A DNA stretch of 64,000 nucleotides from Actinomycetales bacterium (GCA_016710385.1 JADJVX010000017.1:496001-560000); one strand, 5' to 3'. Counted from the stretch's first letter, positions 1 through 9,021 are shown. Program-made: numbers and translations. The notes: a model not told the origin generated them from the sequence alone.

Positions 1-56
1 TATCTGGAGTCTAGTGACCGGATCGGCACTTGACCCTGGGCCGTGCATCACACCCG

Positions 57-62
57 TAGGCT
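57..62 (+). promoter_or_regulatory. Candidate -10 box of dapD (leaderless)
   Basis: TAGGCT fits the actinobacterial TANNNT -10 pattern and ends 7 nt before the dapD ATG at 70. There is no Shine-Dalgarno in between, so transcription probably starts at the ATG. No convincing -35 is visible. The same geometry recurs at many genes in this window. Confidence 0.45.
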
Positions 63-69
63 TGGGACC

Positions 70-1038
70 ATGTCTGTGCCTGCCGCCTCGTCACCTGCCG
101 CGCCCGCCGAGGCACCCCGTCGCGCCTGGGCGCTGGGAGTGGTCACCGAGGCCGACGGCCAGGTCCTCGACGCGTGGTTCCCTCGCCCGACCCTCGGGGA
201 CGACTACGACGACCAGCAGCCGTTTCCGGCCGACCTGCAGTCGATGGCAGCGCGCGACGAGGCTCGGGGCGTCCACGTCCACCCGATCGGGCTGTCTATC
301 GACCTGGATGCCCCGCCGGCGAGCACGGCGGACGCCTATCTGCGGCTGCATCTGCTCTCGCACCGGCTGGTCGCGCCCAACACCATCAATCTCGAGGGCA
401 TCTTCGGGGTGCTGCCCAACGTCGTGTGGACCTCGGTCGGCCCGTGCCCGGTCGAGGGGTTCGAGACCATCCGGGCGCGGCTGCGGGCGCGGGGGCCGGT
501 GCAGGTCTTCGGTGTCGACAAGTTCCCCCGGATGACCGACTACGTCGTGCCCAGCGGCGTGCGGATCGCCGACGCCGACCGGGTGCGCCTCGGCGCGCAC
601 CTGGCCCCCGGCACCACGGTCATGCACGAGGGCTTCGTCAACTTCAACGCCGGCACCCTCGGCGCGTCGATGGTCGAGGGCCGGATCAGCCAGGGCGTTG
701 TCGTCGGAGACGGCTCCGACATCGGCGGTGGCGCCTCCACCATGGGCACCCTCTCCGGCGGCGGCACCGAGCGGGTGAGCATCGGCCGCCGGTGTCTGCT
801 CGGCGCCGAGTCTGGCCTGGGGATCGCACTCGGCGACGACTGTGTCGTCGAGGCGGGGCTCTACGTCACCGCCGGCACCAAGGTCACCTTGCCCGACGGT
901 CAGATCGTCAAGGCCCGCGAGCTGTCCGGCCAGGCCAACCTGCTCTTCCTGCGCGATTCGGTTTCCGGAGCGGTCGTCGTCAAGACCCGCGACGGCCATG
1001 GCATCGTCCTCAACGACGCGCTGCACTCCAACGACTGA
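70..1038 (+). CDS. dapD: 2,3,4,5-tetrahydropyridine-2,6-dicarboxylate N-succinyltransferase
   Basis: DapD transfers succinyl from succinyl-CoA to tetrahydrodipicolinate in the succinylase route to meso-DAP and lysine, in the cytoplasm. The 322-residue product matches the actinobacterial DapD length. From about residue 150 it shows the glycine-rich imperfect hexapeptide repeats of a left-handed beta-helix (for example GAHLAPGTTVMHEGFVNFNAGTL), followed by a C-terminal region ending near NDALHSND. The start at ATG 70 was chosen because a TANNNT box ends 7 nt upstream; an in-frame ATG at 43 would add nine residues of no evident function. Four bases separate its stop from the next gene. A frameshifted dapC lies 2.3 kb away, so two steps of one pathway are nearly adjacent. 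Confidence 0.93.
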   Translation: MSVPAASSPAAPAEAPRRAWALGVVTEADGQVLDAWFPRPTLGDDYDDQQPFPADLQSMAARDEARGVHVHPIGLSIDLDAPPASTADAYLRLHLLSHRLVAPNTINLEGIFGVLPNVVWTSVGPCPVEGFETIRARLRARGPVQVFGVDKFPRMTDYVVPSGVRIADADRVRLGAHLAPGTTVMHEGFVNFNAGTLGASMVEGRISQGVVVGDGSDIGGGASTMGTLSGGGTERVSIGRRCLLGAESGLGIALGDDCVVEAGLYVTAGTKVTLPDGQIVKARELSGQANLLFLRDSVSGAVVVKTRDGHGIVLNDALHSND

Positions 1039-1042
1039 CGGT

Positions 1043-1984
1043 ATGCCGCGCACCTCTCGAGGCGGGCTCGTGCTCGCCGAGCAGGAGCGCCCCACGGGCG
1101 CGCGGCGCCTGGTCGGGGCGCTGGTCGTCGTCGCGGTCATCACCGGCCTCGGGTATGCCGGGTACCTCGGCCTGACCTCGCTGCTCGCCGGCCCGCACAC
1201 CGAGACCTGCGTCGCGACGGCGGCCGGCCGAGCGGCCGAGGTGGCGCCCGACCAGGCGGGTAACGCCGCCGCCATCGCGGCGGTAGGACACTCTCGCGGG
1301 TTGTCGACCCGGGCGGTGACGATCGCCATCGCCACCGCTATGCAGGAGTCCAAGCTGCGCAATATCCGCTTCGGAGACAGAGATTCGCTCGGGCTGTTCC
1401 AGCAGCGCCCGAGTCAGGGCTGGGGCACGGCCGAGCAAATCCTCGATCCGATCTATTCCAGCGGGGCGTTCTACGACCGGCTGGTCAAGGTGGCCGATTT
1501 CGAGACCCGGCCACTCACCGAGGTCGCCCAAGCCGTGCAGCGCAGCGCATTCCCACAGGCCTACGCCAAGCACGAGGACGAGGCCACGGCACTGGCCCAC
1601 GCGCTCACGGGTGTCGCCCCCGCTGGGTTGACCTGTGACCTGCTCCCGGCGGTGGCAGCCGACGTCACGGCAGCCTCGACAGGATCGACAGGAACGGCGG
1701 GTTCGGCAGGTTCCGCAGGCCCGGCACCGGCGGCTGTCCGAGCCAAGCTGCTCGCGACCGCCCTGAAGGCCCAGCACGGGGTCACGGCGACCGCCTCCGG
1801 GTCGACGGTGACGATCGCCGCGACCGGTGCCGATGCGTGGGCCGTCGCCGCCTGGGCCGTCGCCACGGCCAAGACCTTCGCCATCACCTCGGTCGAGGTC
1901 TCCGACCGGCGTTGGACCCGCGACGGCGCGGCGTGGTCGGCGACCCCGGCACAGTCCGGCGTCCGGATCACCCTGCTGGGCTAA
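1043..1984 (+). CDS. Membrane-anchored lysozyme-fold-like protein
   Basis: A 313-residue protein with a short cytoplasmic N-terminus, one membrane segment at about residues 23-50 and an extracytoplasmic remainder. The region around MQESKLRN and GDRDSLGLFQQRPSQGWG resembles a lysozyme/transglycosylase-like fold found in many actinobacterial secreted proteins, often misnamed heavy-metal transporters. Glu102 in QES is the candidate acid, which is inference. A Ser/Thr/Gly/Ala-rich linker at about residues 210-230 separates it from a small C-terminal domain. The start ATG lies inside a GTATGCCG octamer, 4 nt after the dapD stop, so it is probably co-transcribed with dapD. Cell-wall cleavage or remodelling is plausible but unproven. 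Confidence 0.72.
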   Translation: MPRTSRGGLVLAEQERPTGARRLVGALVVVAVITGLGYAGYLGLTSLLAGPHTETCVATAAGRAAEVAPDQAGNAAAIAAVGHSRGLSTRAVTIAIATAMQESKLRNIRFGDRDSLGLFQQRPSQGWGTAEQILDPIYSSGAFYDRLVKVADFETRPLTEVAQAVQRSAFPQAYAKHEDEATALAHALTGVAPAGLTCDLLPAVAADVTAASTGSTGTAGSAGSAGPAPAAVRAKLLATALKAQHGVTATASGSTVTIAATGADAWAVAAWAVATAKTFAITSVEVSDRRWTRDGAAWSATPAQSGVRITLLG

Positions 1985-2004
1985 CCGGCCCCGGGGTCGG
2001 AGAT

Positions 2005-3300
2005 TCAGCGCTGCAGGATGGGGGCGTAGACACGCTCGGGCTCGCCGATGTAGATCTGCCGCGGCCGGCCGATCTTGGTGTCCGGGTCGGCCATCATCTC
2101 GCGCCACTGGGCGATCCAGCCGGGCAACCGGCCCAGGGCAAACAACACCGTGAACATCCGGCTCGGGAAACCCATCGCCTTGTAGATGAGGCCGGTGTAG
2201 AAGTCGACATTCGGGTAGAGCCGCCGCTGCACGAAGTAGTCGTCGGCGAGGGCGATCGCCTCGAGGCGCCGGGCCAGGTCCAGCAACGGATCGTCGACCC
2301 CGAGCTGGTTGAGCACGCCGTCTGCGGTCTCCTTGATGATCGAGGCTCGCGGGTCGTAGTTCTTGTAGACCCGGTGGCCGAACCCCATGAGCCGGGTGCC
2401 GGCCTCCTTGTCCTTGACCCGGCGCATGAAGTCCTCGGGCTTCTCGCCCGACTCCTGCAGCCGCTGCAACATCTCCAACACCTGCTGGTTGGCCCCGCCG
2501 TGCAGGGGACCGAACAGCGCATTGATCCCGGCCGAGACGGAGGCGAAGAGGTTGGCCTGCGAGGACCCGACCATGCGCACCGTCGACGTCGAGCAGTTCT
2601 GCTCATGGTCGGCGTGCAGGACGAGCAGCAGGTCAAGGGCCTTGGCGGCGATGGGGTCGGGCTCGTAGGGCTCGGCCGGCGTGCCGAAGGTCATCCGCAG
2701 GAAGTTCTTCGTCAGCGGCATCGAGTTGTCGGGGTAGAGGAAGGGTTGCCCGATGCTCTTCTTGTAGGCATAGGCGGCAATCGTCGGCAGTTTGGCCAGC
2801 AGCCGGATCGTCGACATCTCGACCTGCTCGGGGTCGAAGGGGTCCAGCGAGTCCTGGTAGAACGTCGACAGCGCACTGACCGCCGAGGAGAGCACCGGCA
2901 TCGGGTGCGCGTCGCGCGGGAAGCCGTTGAAGAAGGCTCTGAGATCCTCGTGCAACAGGGTGTGATGGCGCAGCCGGTCGTCGAACTCGAGCATCTCGAC
3001 GGCACTGGGCAGGTGCCCGTAGATGAGCAGGAACGAGGTCTCGATGAAGCTCGACTGGGCAGCGATCTGCTCGATGGGATAACCCCGATACCGCAGGATC
3101 CCCGCATCGCCGTCGATATAGGTGATCGCGCTGCGACAGGCTGCCGTGTTGACGAAGCCGGAGTCGTAGGTGACGTGCCCGCTGTCTTTCATCAGGGACC
3201 CGACATGGAGGCCGGGCTCCCCCACGGTCGCAGGCACCACCGGCAGCTCGAACGACTTCTCACCCAGCTGCAGGGCGGCAGATTCAGGACGATCGCTCAC
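2005..3300 (-). CDS. gltA: Citrate synthase (type I)
   Basis: Condenses oxaloacetate and acetyl-CoA to citrate, the entry step of the TCA cycle. The product is 431 residues, the usual length of the hexameric bacterial type. The active-site segments are intact: HADHEQNCSTST, FGPLHGGAN (catalytic His), GFGHRVYKNYDPR (second His and substrate Arg) and NVDFYTGL (catalytic Asp). The start is GTG 3300, with GGGAGG about 5 nt upstream. It lies 80 bp downstream of the damaged dapC on the same strand and converges with the gene ending at 1984. It contains no GTATGCCG octamer, unlike most genes around it. Confidence 0.95.
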   Translation of the reverse strand: MSDRPESAALQLGEKSFELPVVPATVGEPGLHVGSLMKDSGHVTYDSGFVNTAACRSAITYIDGDAGILRYRGYPIEQIAAQSSFIETSFLLIYGHLPSAVEMLEFDDRLRHHTLLHEDLRAFFNGFPRDAHPMPVLSSAVSALSTFYQDSLDPFDPEQVEMSTIRLLAKLPTIAAYAYKKSIGQPFLYPDNSMPLTKNFLRMTFGTPAEPYEPDPIAAKALDLLLVLHADHEQNCSTSTVRMVGSSQANLFASVSAGINALFGPLHGGANQQVLEMLQRLQESGEKPEDFMRRVKDKEAGTRLMGFGHRVYKNYDPRASIIKETADGVLNQLGVDDPLLDLARRLEAIALADDYFVQRRLYPNVDFYTGLIYKAMGFPSRMFTVLFALGRLPGWIAQWREMMADPDTKIGRPRQIYIGEPERVYAPILQR

Positions 3301-3380
3301 GGGGGCCTCCCAAGGGGTCCGACGGCATACCGAACTTTCAGTCCATTGGACGCTACCCGAGGCACACCGACCGCGCCCGC

Positions 3381-4524
3381 TCAGCCCCCCACAAGCCGAC
3401 GAGCGGCCGCCGCGATGCGCTCATCGGTCGCCGTGAGCGCGACCCGCACGTGCTGCTGACCGGCCGGCCCGTAGAAGGACCCGGCTGCGGCGAGAATGCC
3501 GTGATCGGCCAGGAAGCCGAGGGTCTGCCAACAGTCCTCGTCGCGGGTCGCCCACAGATAGAGCCCCGCTTCCGAGGAGTCGATCCGCAACCCCGCGCTC
3601 GTCAGTGCCGGAGCGAGGATCTCGCGCCGCATGCCATAGCGCACCTTCTGCTCGGCCACGTGGTCGCTGTCGCCGAGCGCCGCAACCATGGCCGCCTGCA
3701 CCGGGCCGGGCAGCATCAGGCCGGCGTGCCGGCGCACTTCGGTGATCGCCGCGATGAGGGCAGGATCGCCGGCGACGAAGGCAGCTCGATAGCCGGCCAG
3801 ATTGGACTGCTTGGACAGCGAGTAGACCGCGAGCAGGTTGTCGGTGCTCCCCCCCGGTCACAGCCGGGTCGAGGATGCTCGGGGTGGTATGCCGTGGACC
3901 TGGCCGCCGGGGGTCGGGCACCCGCCAGTCGAGCTCGGCATAGCACTCGTCGCTGGCGACGATGACATCGTGGCGCCGCGCCCAGTCGACGACCTTGGCC
4001 AGATGTTCGACCCCGAGCACGGCACCGGTCGGGTTGCCCGGGCTGTTGATCCACAGCAGCTTGGGTGTCGTCGAGGGCGTGAGCGGGCCAAAGGCCGCGA
4101 GGCCGTCGACGACCACCGGCGTGGCCCGGGCCAGCCGTGCTCCCACGTCATAGGTCGGGTAGGCCACCCGGGGGATGCCCACGAGGTCACCGGGCCCCAG
4201 ACCCAGCACGGTCGGAAGCCAGGCCACGAGCTCCTTGCTGCCGATCGTCGGCAGCACCTGGTCGGGCCGCAGACCGGGCACGCCGCGGCGGCGCTCGAAC
4301 CAGTCGACGACCGCCGCACGCAGCGCCTGGGTGCCGACGGTCAGCGGGTAGCCCGGCGAGTCCGAGGCCGCCTCGAGCGCGCGCCGGACGACGCTCGGGG
4401 TCGGATCGACCGGGGTGCCGACCGAGAGGTCGACCAGCCCGTCAGGATGGGCGGCGGCACGCTGTCTGAACGGGACGAGCGAGTCCCAGGGAAAGTCGGG
4501 CAGCGGGGGCGGGCTGACGCGCAG
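3381..4524 (-). pseudogene. dapC: Succinyldiaminopimelate aminotransferase DapC, frameshifted
   Basis: A PLP-dependent class I/II aminotransferase of the actinobacterial DapC type, which would make N-succinyl-L,L-DAP. The N-terminal part reads LPDFPWDSLVPF, DLSVGTPVDPTP, IGSKELVAWLPT and INSPGNPTGAV. After DPAVTGG the frame is lost at a run of seven G on the coding strand (C run at 3849-3855). With six G the text continues STDNLLAVYSLSKQSNLAGY, which holds the PLP lysine (SLSKQ), and runs on as MRRHAGLMLPGPVQ to a stop at 3381. There is also no ATG, GTG or TTG between the fdxA stop at 4537 and LPDFPWD; CTG 4524 is the only near-cognate codon, and I used it as the nominal 5' end. The damage may be real or a sequencing indel. 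Confidence 0.85.
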
Positions 4525-4536
4525 AACGGCCCCGCC

Positions 4537-4863
4537 TCAGTGGTCGGTAGCCTGCGGAGGCAACGCCGACACGAGGGTGTGGTCCTTGGCGATGAGACCG
4601 AGTTTGGCCGCGCCCCCGGGGCTGCCCAGGTCGTCGAAGAACTCGACATTGGCCTTGTAGTAGTCGGCCCATTCGGCCGGCACATCATCTTCGTAGTAGA
4701 TCGCCTCGACCGGGCACACCGGCTCGCAGGCGCCGCAGTCGACACACTCGTCGGGGTGGATGTAGAGCATCCGTTCGCCCTCGTAGATGCAGTCGACCGG
4801 ACACTCCTCGACGCAGGCCTTGTCCTTGACATCGACGCACGGTTGGGCGATGACATATGTCAT
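4537..4863 (-). CDS. fdxA: 7Fe ferredoxin FdxA
   Basis: A 108-residue electron carrier with one [3Fe-4S] and one [4Fe-4S] cluster. Cysteines are at 9, 17, 21, 25, 40, 43, 46 and 50. C9, C17 and C50 are expected to bind the 3Fe cluster, and C21, C40, C43 and C46 the 4Fe cluster. The C-terminal extension (EWADYYKANVEFF) is typical of actinobacterial FdxA. The start is ATG 4863, preceded by AGGAGG about 5 nt upstream, one of the clearest Shine-Dalgarno sites here. CATAAT on the minus strand (4906-4901) is a possible -10. The stop is in the same frame as dapC, immediately upstream of it, so the two were probably co-transcribed. Confidence 0.95.
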   Translation of the reverse strand: MTYVIAQPCVDVKDKACVEECPVDCIYEGERMLYIHPDECVDCGACEPVCPVEAIYYEDDVPAEWADYYKANVEFFDDLGSPGGAAKLGLIAKDHTLVSALPPQATDH

Positions 4864-4899
4864 GAGTGGTCCTCCTGCGGACGCGGAGCGGTTCGGGCC

Positions 4900-4905
4900 T
4901 ATTAT
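4900..4905 (+). promoter_or_regulatory. Candidate -10 box of the GNAT gene, overlapping the fdxA promoter
   Basis: TATTAT ends 7 nt before GTG 4913. The opposite strand reads CATAAT at nearly the same place (4906-4901) and could serve fdxA, so two divergent promoters may share one AT-rich patch. Confidence 0.4.
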
Positions 4906-4912
4906 GCCGCAG

Positions 4913-5800
4913 GTGGAGCACCTCGGGTTCTCTGGGCGCGCGGCAGACACTCCGGTCGCGGCGTCTGCAGCCGACGTCGAACTCGCCGCCGTCGCGGCCG
5001 ACGGCTGGCCCGCGATCGAGACCGAACCATTGGGTCCTTGGCTGTTGCGCGCGAGCTTCGGTTTCACTCTGCGGGGCAACTCCGTGCTGGTCACCGGCCG
5101 TCCGCAGGAGCACCTGCTCGAGGCGGTGAGTTCGATCGAAGCCTGGTATGCCGCCCGCGACCTGCCGCCGATCTTCTCCCTCCCGACCGACGCCCAGGGC
5201 GAGATGACCGACGTGGCGTTGGCGGCGCTGCTGGCCCACCGCGGGTATCAATCCGGCGAGTGGGTCATGACGATGACGGCCGACACGGCGCAGATCATCG
5301 CGGCCGGGCGAGAGCACCCCATCTGGGATGCGGCCACCCCCGTGCGGGTCGAGGCCGATCTGTCCCCCGACTGGATGGCGGGGTTCGCGGCATACCGGCG
5401 GTTGCCGACCCCCAAGGTCGCCGAGGCGGTGCTCACCGGCTCGATGCGGCAAGTGTTCGTGTCGATTCCCGCCCCGGAGCTGCTCCGCAGCGGTGGCGTG
5501 GTCTCGGCCAACGCCAGTGTGCTTATCCCAGCCGCGCAGCGCCCCTTGGCGATCGGACGGCTGGCGATGACCCGCCGGTGGGGCGGGATCCACGCCATGT
5601 GGGTGTCGCCGGCACACCGCCGCCGCGGTCTGGCCACGCACCTGCTCACCACGATGGCCGCGTTGGCTCAGGAACGCGGTTGCGGACGCTTGTATCTCCA
5701 CGTCGAGGAGTCCAATACCGTTGCGCGGCACCTATATTCGCGTTTCGGCTTCACGATCTTCAACGGCTACCGCTATCTCCAACGGCCACCGGAAATCTAG
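4913..5800 (+). CDS. GNAT family N-acetyltransferase
   Basis: About 295 residues with a C-terminal GNAT fold. The acetyl-CoA binding loop is MWVSPAHRRRGLATHLLTTM, followed by LYLHVEESNTVARHLYSRFGF, the usual beta-strand and C-terminal helix. The N-terminal half looks like a second, degenerate GNAT-like domain, as in MshD-like two-domain enzymes, but I see no feature that proves a mycothiol role. The nearby mshB makes the idea tempting. Start choice: ATG 4862 and ATG 4904 are in frame, but TATTAT at 4900-4905 would make both untranscribed or poorly placed, so GTG 4913 is preferred. The gene is divergent from fdxA and convergent with mshB, 6 bp away. Confidence 0.78.
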   Translation: MEHLGFSGRAADTPVAASAADVELAAVAADGWPAIETEPLGPWLLRASFGFTLRGNSVLVTGRPQEHLLEAVSSIEAWYAARDLPPIFSLPTDAQGEMTDVALAALLAHRGYQSGEWVMTMTADTAQIIAAGREHPIWDAATPVRVEADLSPDWMAGFAAYRRLPTPKVAEAVLTGSMRQVFVSIPAPELLRSGGVVSANASVLIPAAQRPLAIGRLAMTRRWGGIHAMWVSPAHRRRGLATHLLTTMAALAQERGCGRLYLHVEESNTVARHLYSRFGFTIFNGYRYLQRPPEI

Positions 5801-5806
5801 CCCCGA

Positions 5807-6721
5807 CTAATCGAAAAGGCTTGTCTGCCATGGCGTTTCGACGACGATCAGCTCGTCGTCGACGACACCGCGCGCTGCGAAGCCCTCCCGGCCGGACAGC
5901 CGCGCTGCGATGTTGTTGCTCAGCGCGAAATATCCGTCTCCCACCGTGACCTGGGTGGCGTGGCCCTGGAGCGCGGCCGCCTGGAACTCCACCAGCGCCG
6001 GAGCCCGCACGACGTGACTCACGGCAGCGTCGGGGACCACCGACACGGCATACGGTTCGGCGCGGCTGGGGATGTGCAGTCCCGCCTCGGCCGGCACGTG
6101 CTCGGCGAGCCACGCGCGGTCCTCGTCCGCCCAGGTCACGGGGGTGACGATGTCGAAACGTCGCCGCGGTCGGTTGCCCTCCGGCAGGCGCCGGAGGGCC
6201 GCGAGGAGCACCTCGCGGGTGCGGATGTGGTCGGGGTGACCGTAGCCTCCACCGGGGTCGTAGCTCACCACGACGTCTGGCTGGGCGTCGGCGATCACGG
6301 CAGCCATCGCGTCGGCCGCCTCGTCGAGATCGGCCCGCACCCAGGCCCGCGGATGCTCCGCGCTCGGTGTCCCGGCCATCCCGCTGTCCCGCCACCTAGC
6401 CGGCGCCCGGGTGGCCGGCTTCCCCGGCATACTCCAGGCCCCGTCGCCGAGCACCGTATGCCGCAGCACCGCGCCGTCACGGGCCGCGGCCGCTAGCGCC
6501 AGCATGGCGCGGGACAGTTCACTGCGGCGATGTACCCAGAGAGTGTCGTCGCGGGCCGCGACGAGGTGCGCCAACTCCGGCGGGATGATCTCGCCCTCGT
6601 CACCGAGGGTGACCGTGATGAGATCGACGTCGTGCCCACGGTGCAGGGCATCGGCGATGACCACTCCGGTGGCGAGTGTCTCGTCGTCAGGGTGGGCGTG
6701 GACGAGCAGCAGCCGTCCCAC
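5807..6721 (-). CDS. mshB: Mycothiol deacetylase MshB (GlcNAc-Ins deacetylase)
   Basis: Hydrolyses the N-acetyl group of GlcNAc-inositol in mycothiol synthesis. The 304-residue product has the zinc motif AHPDDE at residues 9-14 and a second metal region, GGGYGHPDHIRTRE. Length and motifs fit MshB, although the related Mca amidase cannot be fully excluded without alignment. The start GTG 6721 directly follows the TAG stop of the upstream ABC ATPase with no spacer, so it is probably translated by coupling as the last gene of the transporter operon. This is one of the best taxonomic clues here, since mycothiol is restricted to actinobacteria. Confidence 0.92.
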   Translation of the reverse strand: MGRLLLVHAHPDDETLATGVVIADALHRGHDVDLITVTLGDEGEIIPPELAHLVAARDDTLWVHRRSELSRAMLALAAAARDGAVLRHTVLGDGAWSMPGKPATRAPARWRDSGMAGTPSAEHPRAWVRADLDEAADAMAAVIADAQPDVVVSYDPGGGYGHPDHIRTREVLLAALRRLPEGNRPRRRFDIVTPVTWADEDRAWLAEHVPAEAGLHIPSRAEPYAVSVVPDAAVSHVVRAPALVEFQAAALQGHATQVTVGDGYFALSNNIAARLSGREGFAARGVVDDELIVVETPWQTSLFD

Positions 6722-7867
6722 CTAGAGGACCTGGCGCTCCTCGGGGAAGTGACAGGCGACGAAGTGATTGGGCGCGATCTCGGTGCGCACCGGCACCTCG
6801 GCGGCACACTTCTCGACCGCCTTGGGGCACCGAGTGCGGAAGACACAGCCGCTGGGCGGGTTCTGCGGACTGGGCAGGTCACCCTTGAGCAGGATGCGTT
6901 CCTTCTTCTGGCCCTTGTGCGGGTCGGGCACGGGCACAGCCGAGAGCAACGCGTGAGTGTAGGGGTGCCGTGGCTGCTCGTAGAGCTCGTCGCGGTCGGC
7001 CTCTTCCATCAGCTTGCCGAGATACATCACGACGACCCGGTCGGAGATGTGACGGACCACCGACAGGTCGTGCGCGATGAAGACGTAGGACAGCTGCTGC
7101 TCGGTCTGGATGTCCTCCAGCAGGTTGACCACCTGGGCCTGGATCGACACGTCGAGTGCGGACACCGGTTCGTCACAGACGATGAGCTTGGGCCGCAACG
7201 CGATGGCGCGCGCGACACCGATGCGCTGGCGCTGGCCGCCGGAGAACTCGTGCGGGTAGCGGTTGTAGTGCTCCGGGTTGAGCCCGACGCGCGCCATCAG
7301 GTCCTGGACGGTCTTGCGGGTGCCGCCCTCGGGCTTGATGCCCTGGATCTCGAAGGGCGCGGCGATGATCGACCCGATGGTCTGGCGCGGGTTGAGCGAG
7401 CCATAGGGGTCCTGGAAGATCATCTGCATCTCGCGGCGCAGCATCCGCAGCTCGTTGCCGCTCACGTGGGTGATGTCGCGGCCCTCGAACTCGATGGTGC
7501 CGCTAGTCGGCTCCAGCAGTCGCAGCAGCGTGCGCCCCACCGTCGACTTGCCGCAGCCGGACTCGCCCACCAGCCCAAGGGTCTGACCCTTGCGCAGGTC
7601 GAAGGAAACCCCGTCGACGGCGCGAACCGGATTGTCCGGCCGCTTGACGAGGGTCTGGCGGAACTGCGGGAAGTGCTTGGTGAGCTCGGCGAGCCGCAGC
7701 AATGGCGGACCGCCGGCAGCCTTGTCGGCTGCACTGTCGGCGACCTTGCGCGCAGCCGCGGCGGTCGCAGCGGTGGCGGGCGACGCGGACGTCGCAGTGA
7801 CCGGCGCGTCGGTGGGGCGGGCCGCCGACGGGGACGGCACGGGAACCTCGGGGGTGGGAGTGCTCAC
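6722..7867 (-). CDS. Oligopeptide/dipeptide ABC transporter ATPase (OppF/DppF type)
   Basis: A 381-residue ATPase that energises peptide-type uptake. Walker A is GESGCGKST, the Q-loop segment IFQDPYGSLNPR, the signature FSGGQRQRIGVARA, Walker B LIVCDEPVSALD and the switch His AHDLS. The C-terminal cysteine-rich oligopeptide-transporter extension is GCVFRTRCPKAVEKC. The first 50 residues are an Ala/Thr/Pro-rich extension of low complexity. The start GTG 7867 has a purine-rich AAAGAGGG upstream and lies 16 nt past the stop of the partner ATPase. It works with the gene at 7884 as the ATPase pair. Confidence 0.93.
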   Translation of the reverse strand: MSTPTPEVPVPSPSAARPTDAPVTATSASPATAATAAAARKVADSAADKAAGGPPLLRLAELTKHFPQFRQTLVKRPDNPVRAVDGVSFDLRKGQTLGLVGESGCGKSTVGRTLLRLLEPTSGTIEFEGRDITHVSGNELRMLRREMQMIFQDPYGSLNPRQTIGSIIAAPFEIQGIKPEGGTRKTVQDLMARVGLNPEHYNRYPHEFSGGQRQRIGVARAIALRPKLIVCDEPVSALDVSIQAQVVNLLEDIQTEQQLSYVFIAHDLSVVRHISDRVVVMYLGKLMEEADRDELYEQPRHPYTHALLSAVPVPDPHKGQKKERILLKGDLPSPQNPPSGCVFRTRCPKAVEKCAAEVPVRTEIAPNHFVACHFPEERQVL

Positions 7868-7883
7868 GGGTGGCCCTCTTTCG

Positions 7884-9011
7884 TTACAGCCGCGGCTTGA
7901 TGTCAGACTCGAACAGCTCGCTCCGGCGTGCCGTCGGGATGTGGCAGCGGACGAGATGGTCGGGGCCACATTCGATGAGGTCCGGGACGATCGTCGGACA
8001 CGCCTGGGGCGGCGCCTCACCCTGATAGGCGCAGCGCGGGTGGAAGGCACAGCCCGGCGGGATGTTGATCAGCGAGGGCGGGTTGCCGGGGACTGGGTTG
8101 AGCCGCTCGGTGCGCGCCCGGTCCAACCTCGGCATGGACGTGAGCAAACCCCAGGCGTAGGGGTGCTGCGGCCGATAGAAGACCTCTTCGACGGGACCGT
8201 GCTCGACGGCCTTGCCGCCATACATCACGAGGATCTCGTCGGCCATCTCGGCGACGACGCCCAGGTCGTGGGTGATCATGATGATCGCCGACCCGAACTC
8301 GGCCTGCAGCTTGCGCATGAGGTCGAGGATTTGAGCCTGCACGGTGACGTCGAGAGCGGTCGTGGGCTCGTCGGCGATGAGCAGCGACGGGTCGTTGGAC
8401 AGGGCCATGGCGATCATCGCGCGCTGGCGCATCCCGCCGGAGAACTCGTGCGGGTATTGGTCCACTCGACGAGCCGGGCTCGGAATGCCGACCAAGCCGA
8501 GCAACTCGATCGCGCGGGTCTTGGCCTGGGCCTTGGACTGGTCTGGGTGATGCACCCGGATGCCCTCGATGATCTGCGCACCGACGGTGTAGTAGGGGTG
8601 CATCGCCGACAGCGGATCCTGGAAGATCATCGCCATCTTGTTGCCGCGCAGCTCGCGCATCCGCTCGTCGGTGACCGTCATGAGGTCTTCGCCGTCGAGC
8701 CAGATCTGGCCCGATGACTTGGCCCGGGTGCGCCGATGCAGGCCCAGGATGGCCTGACTCGTCACCGACTTGCCGGAACCGGACTCGCCGACGATGCCGA
8801 TCGTCTCGCCCCGGTCGATCCGGAAGGACACCCCGTCAACTGCCTTGACGATGCCGTCGTCGGTCGGGAAGTGCACCTTGAGGTCGCGGACATCGAGGTA
8901 GCCCAGGTTCGATGGTGCCGCGGCCGGGCCACCCTGGACGGGCGCCGAGGCCCGCGGCACTGCCGTCGTCGCGGACCGGTCCTGCGGCATACCTACGCTC
9001 TGCTGTGTCAT
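7884..9011 (-). CDS. Oligopeptide/dipeptide ABC transporter ATPase (OppD/DppD type)
   Basis: The second ATPase of the importer, 375 residues. Walker A is GESGSGKSV, the Q-loop IFQDPLSAMHPYY, the signature FSGGMRQRAMIAMAL, Walker B LLIADEPTTALD and the switch region THDLG. The C-terminal oligopeptide extension reads GCAFHPRCAYQGEAPPQAC. ATG 9011 is chosen with AGGTGGGG just upstream; GTG 9020 is an alternative three codons earlier. The gene begins 10 nt after the permease stop, so it is co-transcribed. A CGGCATAC octamer near 8987 falls within the N-terminal codons and is the only one in the transporter genes from 6.7 to 13.1 kb. Confidence 0.93.
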   Translation of the reverse strand: MTQQSVGMPQDRSATTAVPRASAPVQGGPAAAPSNLGYLDVRDLKVHFPTDDGIVKAVDGVSFRIDRGETIGIVGESGSGKSVTSQAILGLHRRTRAKSSGQIWLDGEDLMTVTDERMRELRGNKMAMIFQDPLSAMHPYYTVGAQIIEGIRVHHPDQSKAQAKTRAIELLGLVGIPSPARRVDQYPHEFSGGMRQRAMIAMALSNDPSLLIADEPTTALDVTVQAQILDLMRKLQAEFGSAIIMITHDLGVVAEMADEILVMYGGKAVEHGPVEEVFYRPQHPYAWGLLTSMPRLDRARTERLNPVPGNPPSLINIPPGCAFHPRCAYQGEAPPQACPTIVPDLIECGPDHLVRCHIPTARRSELFESDIKPRL

Positions 9012-9021
9012 GTCCCCCACC

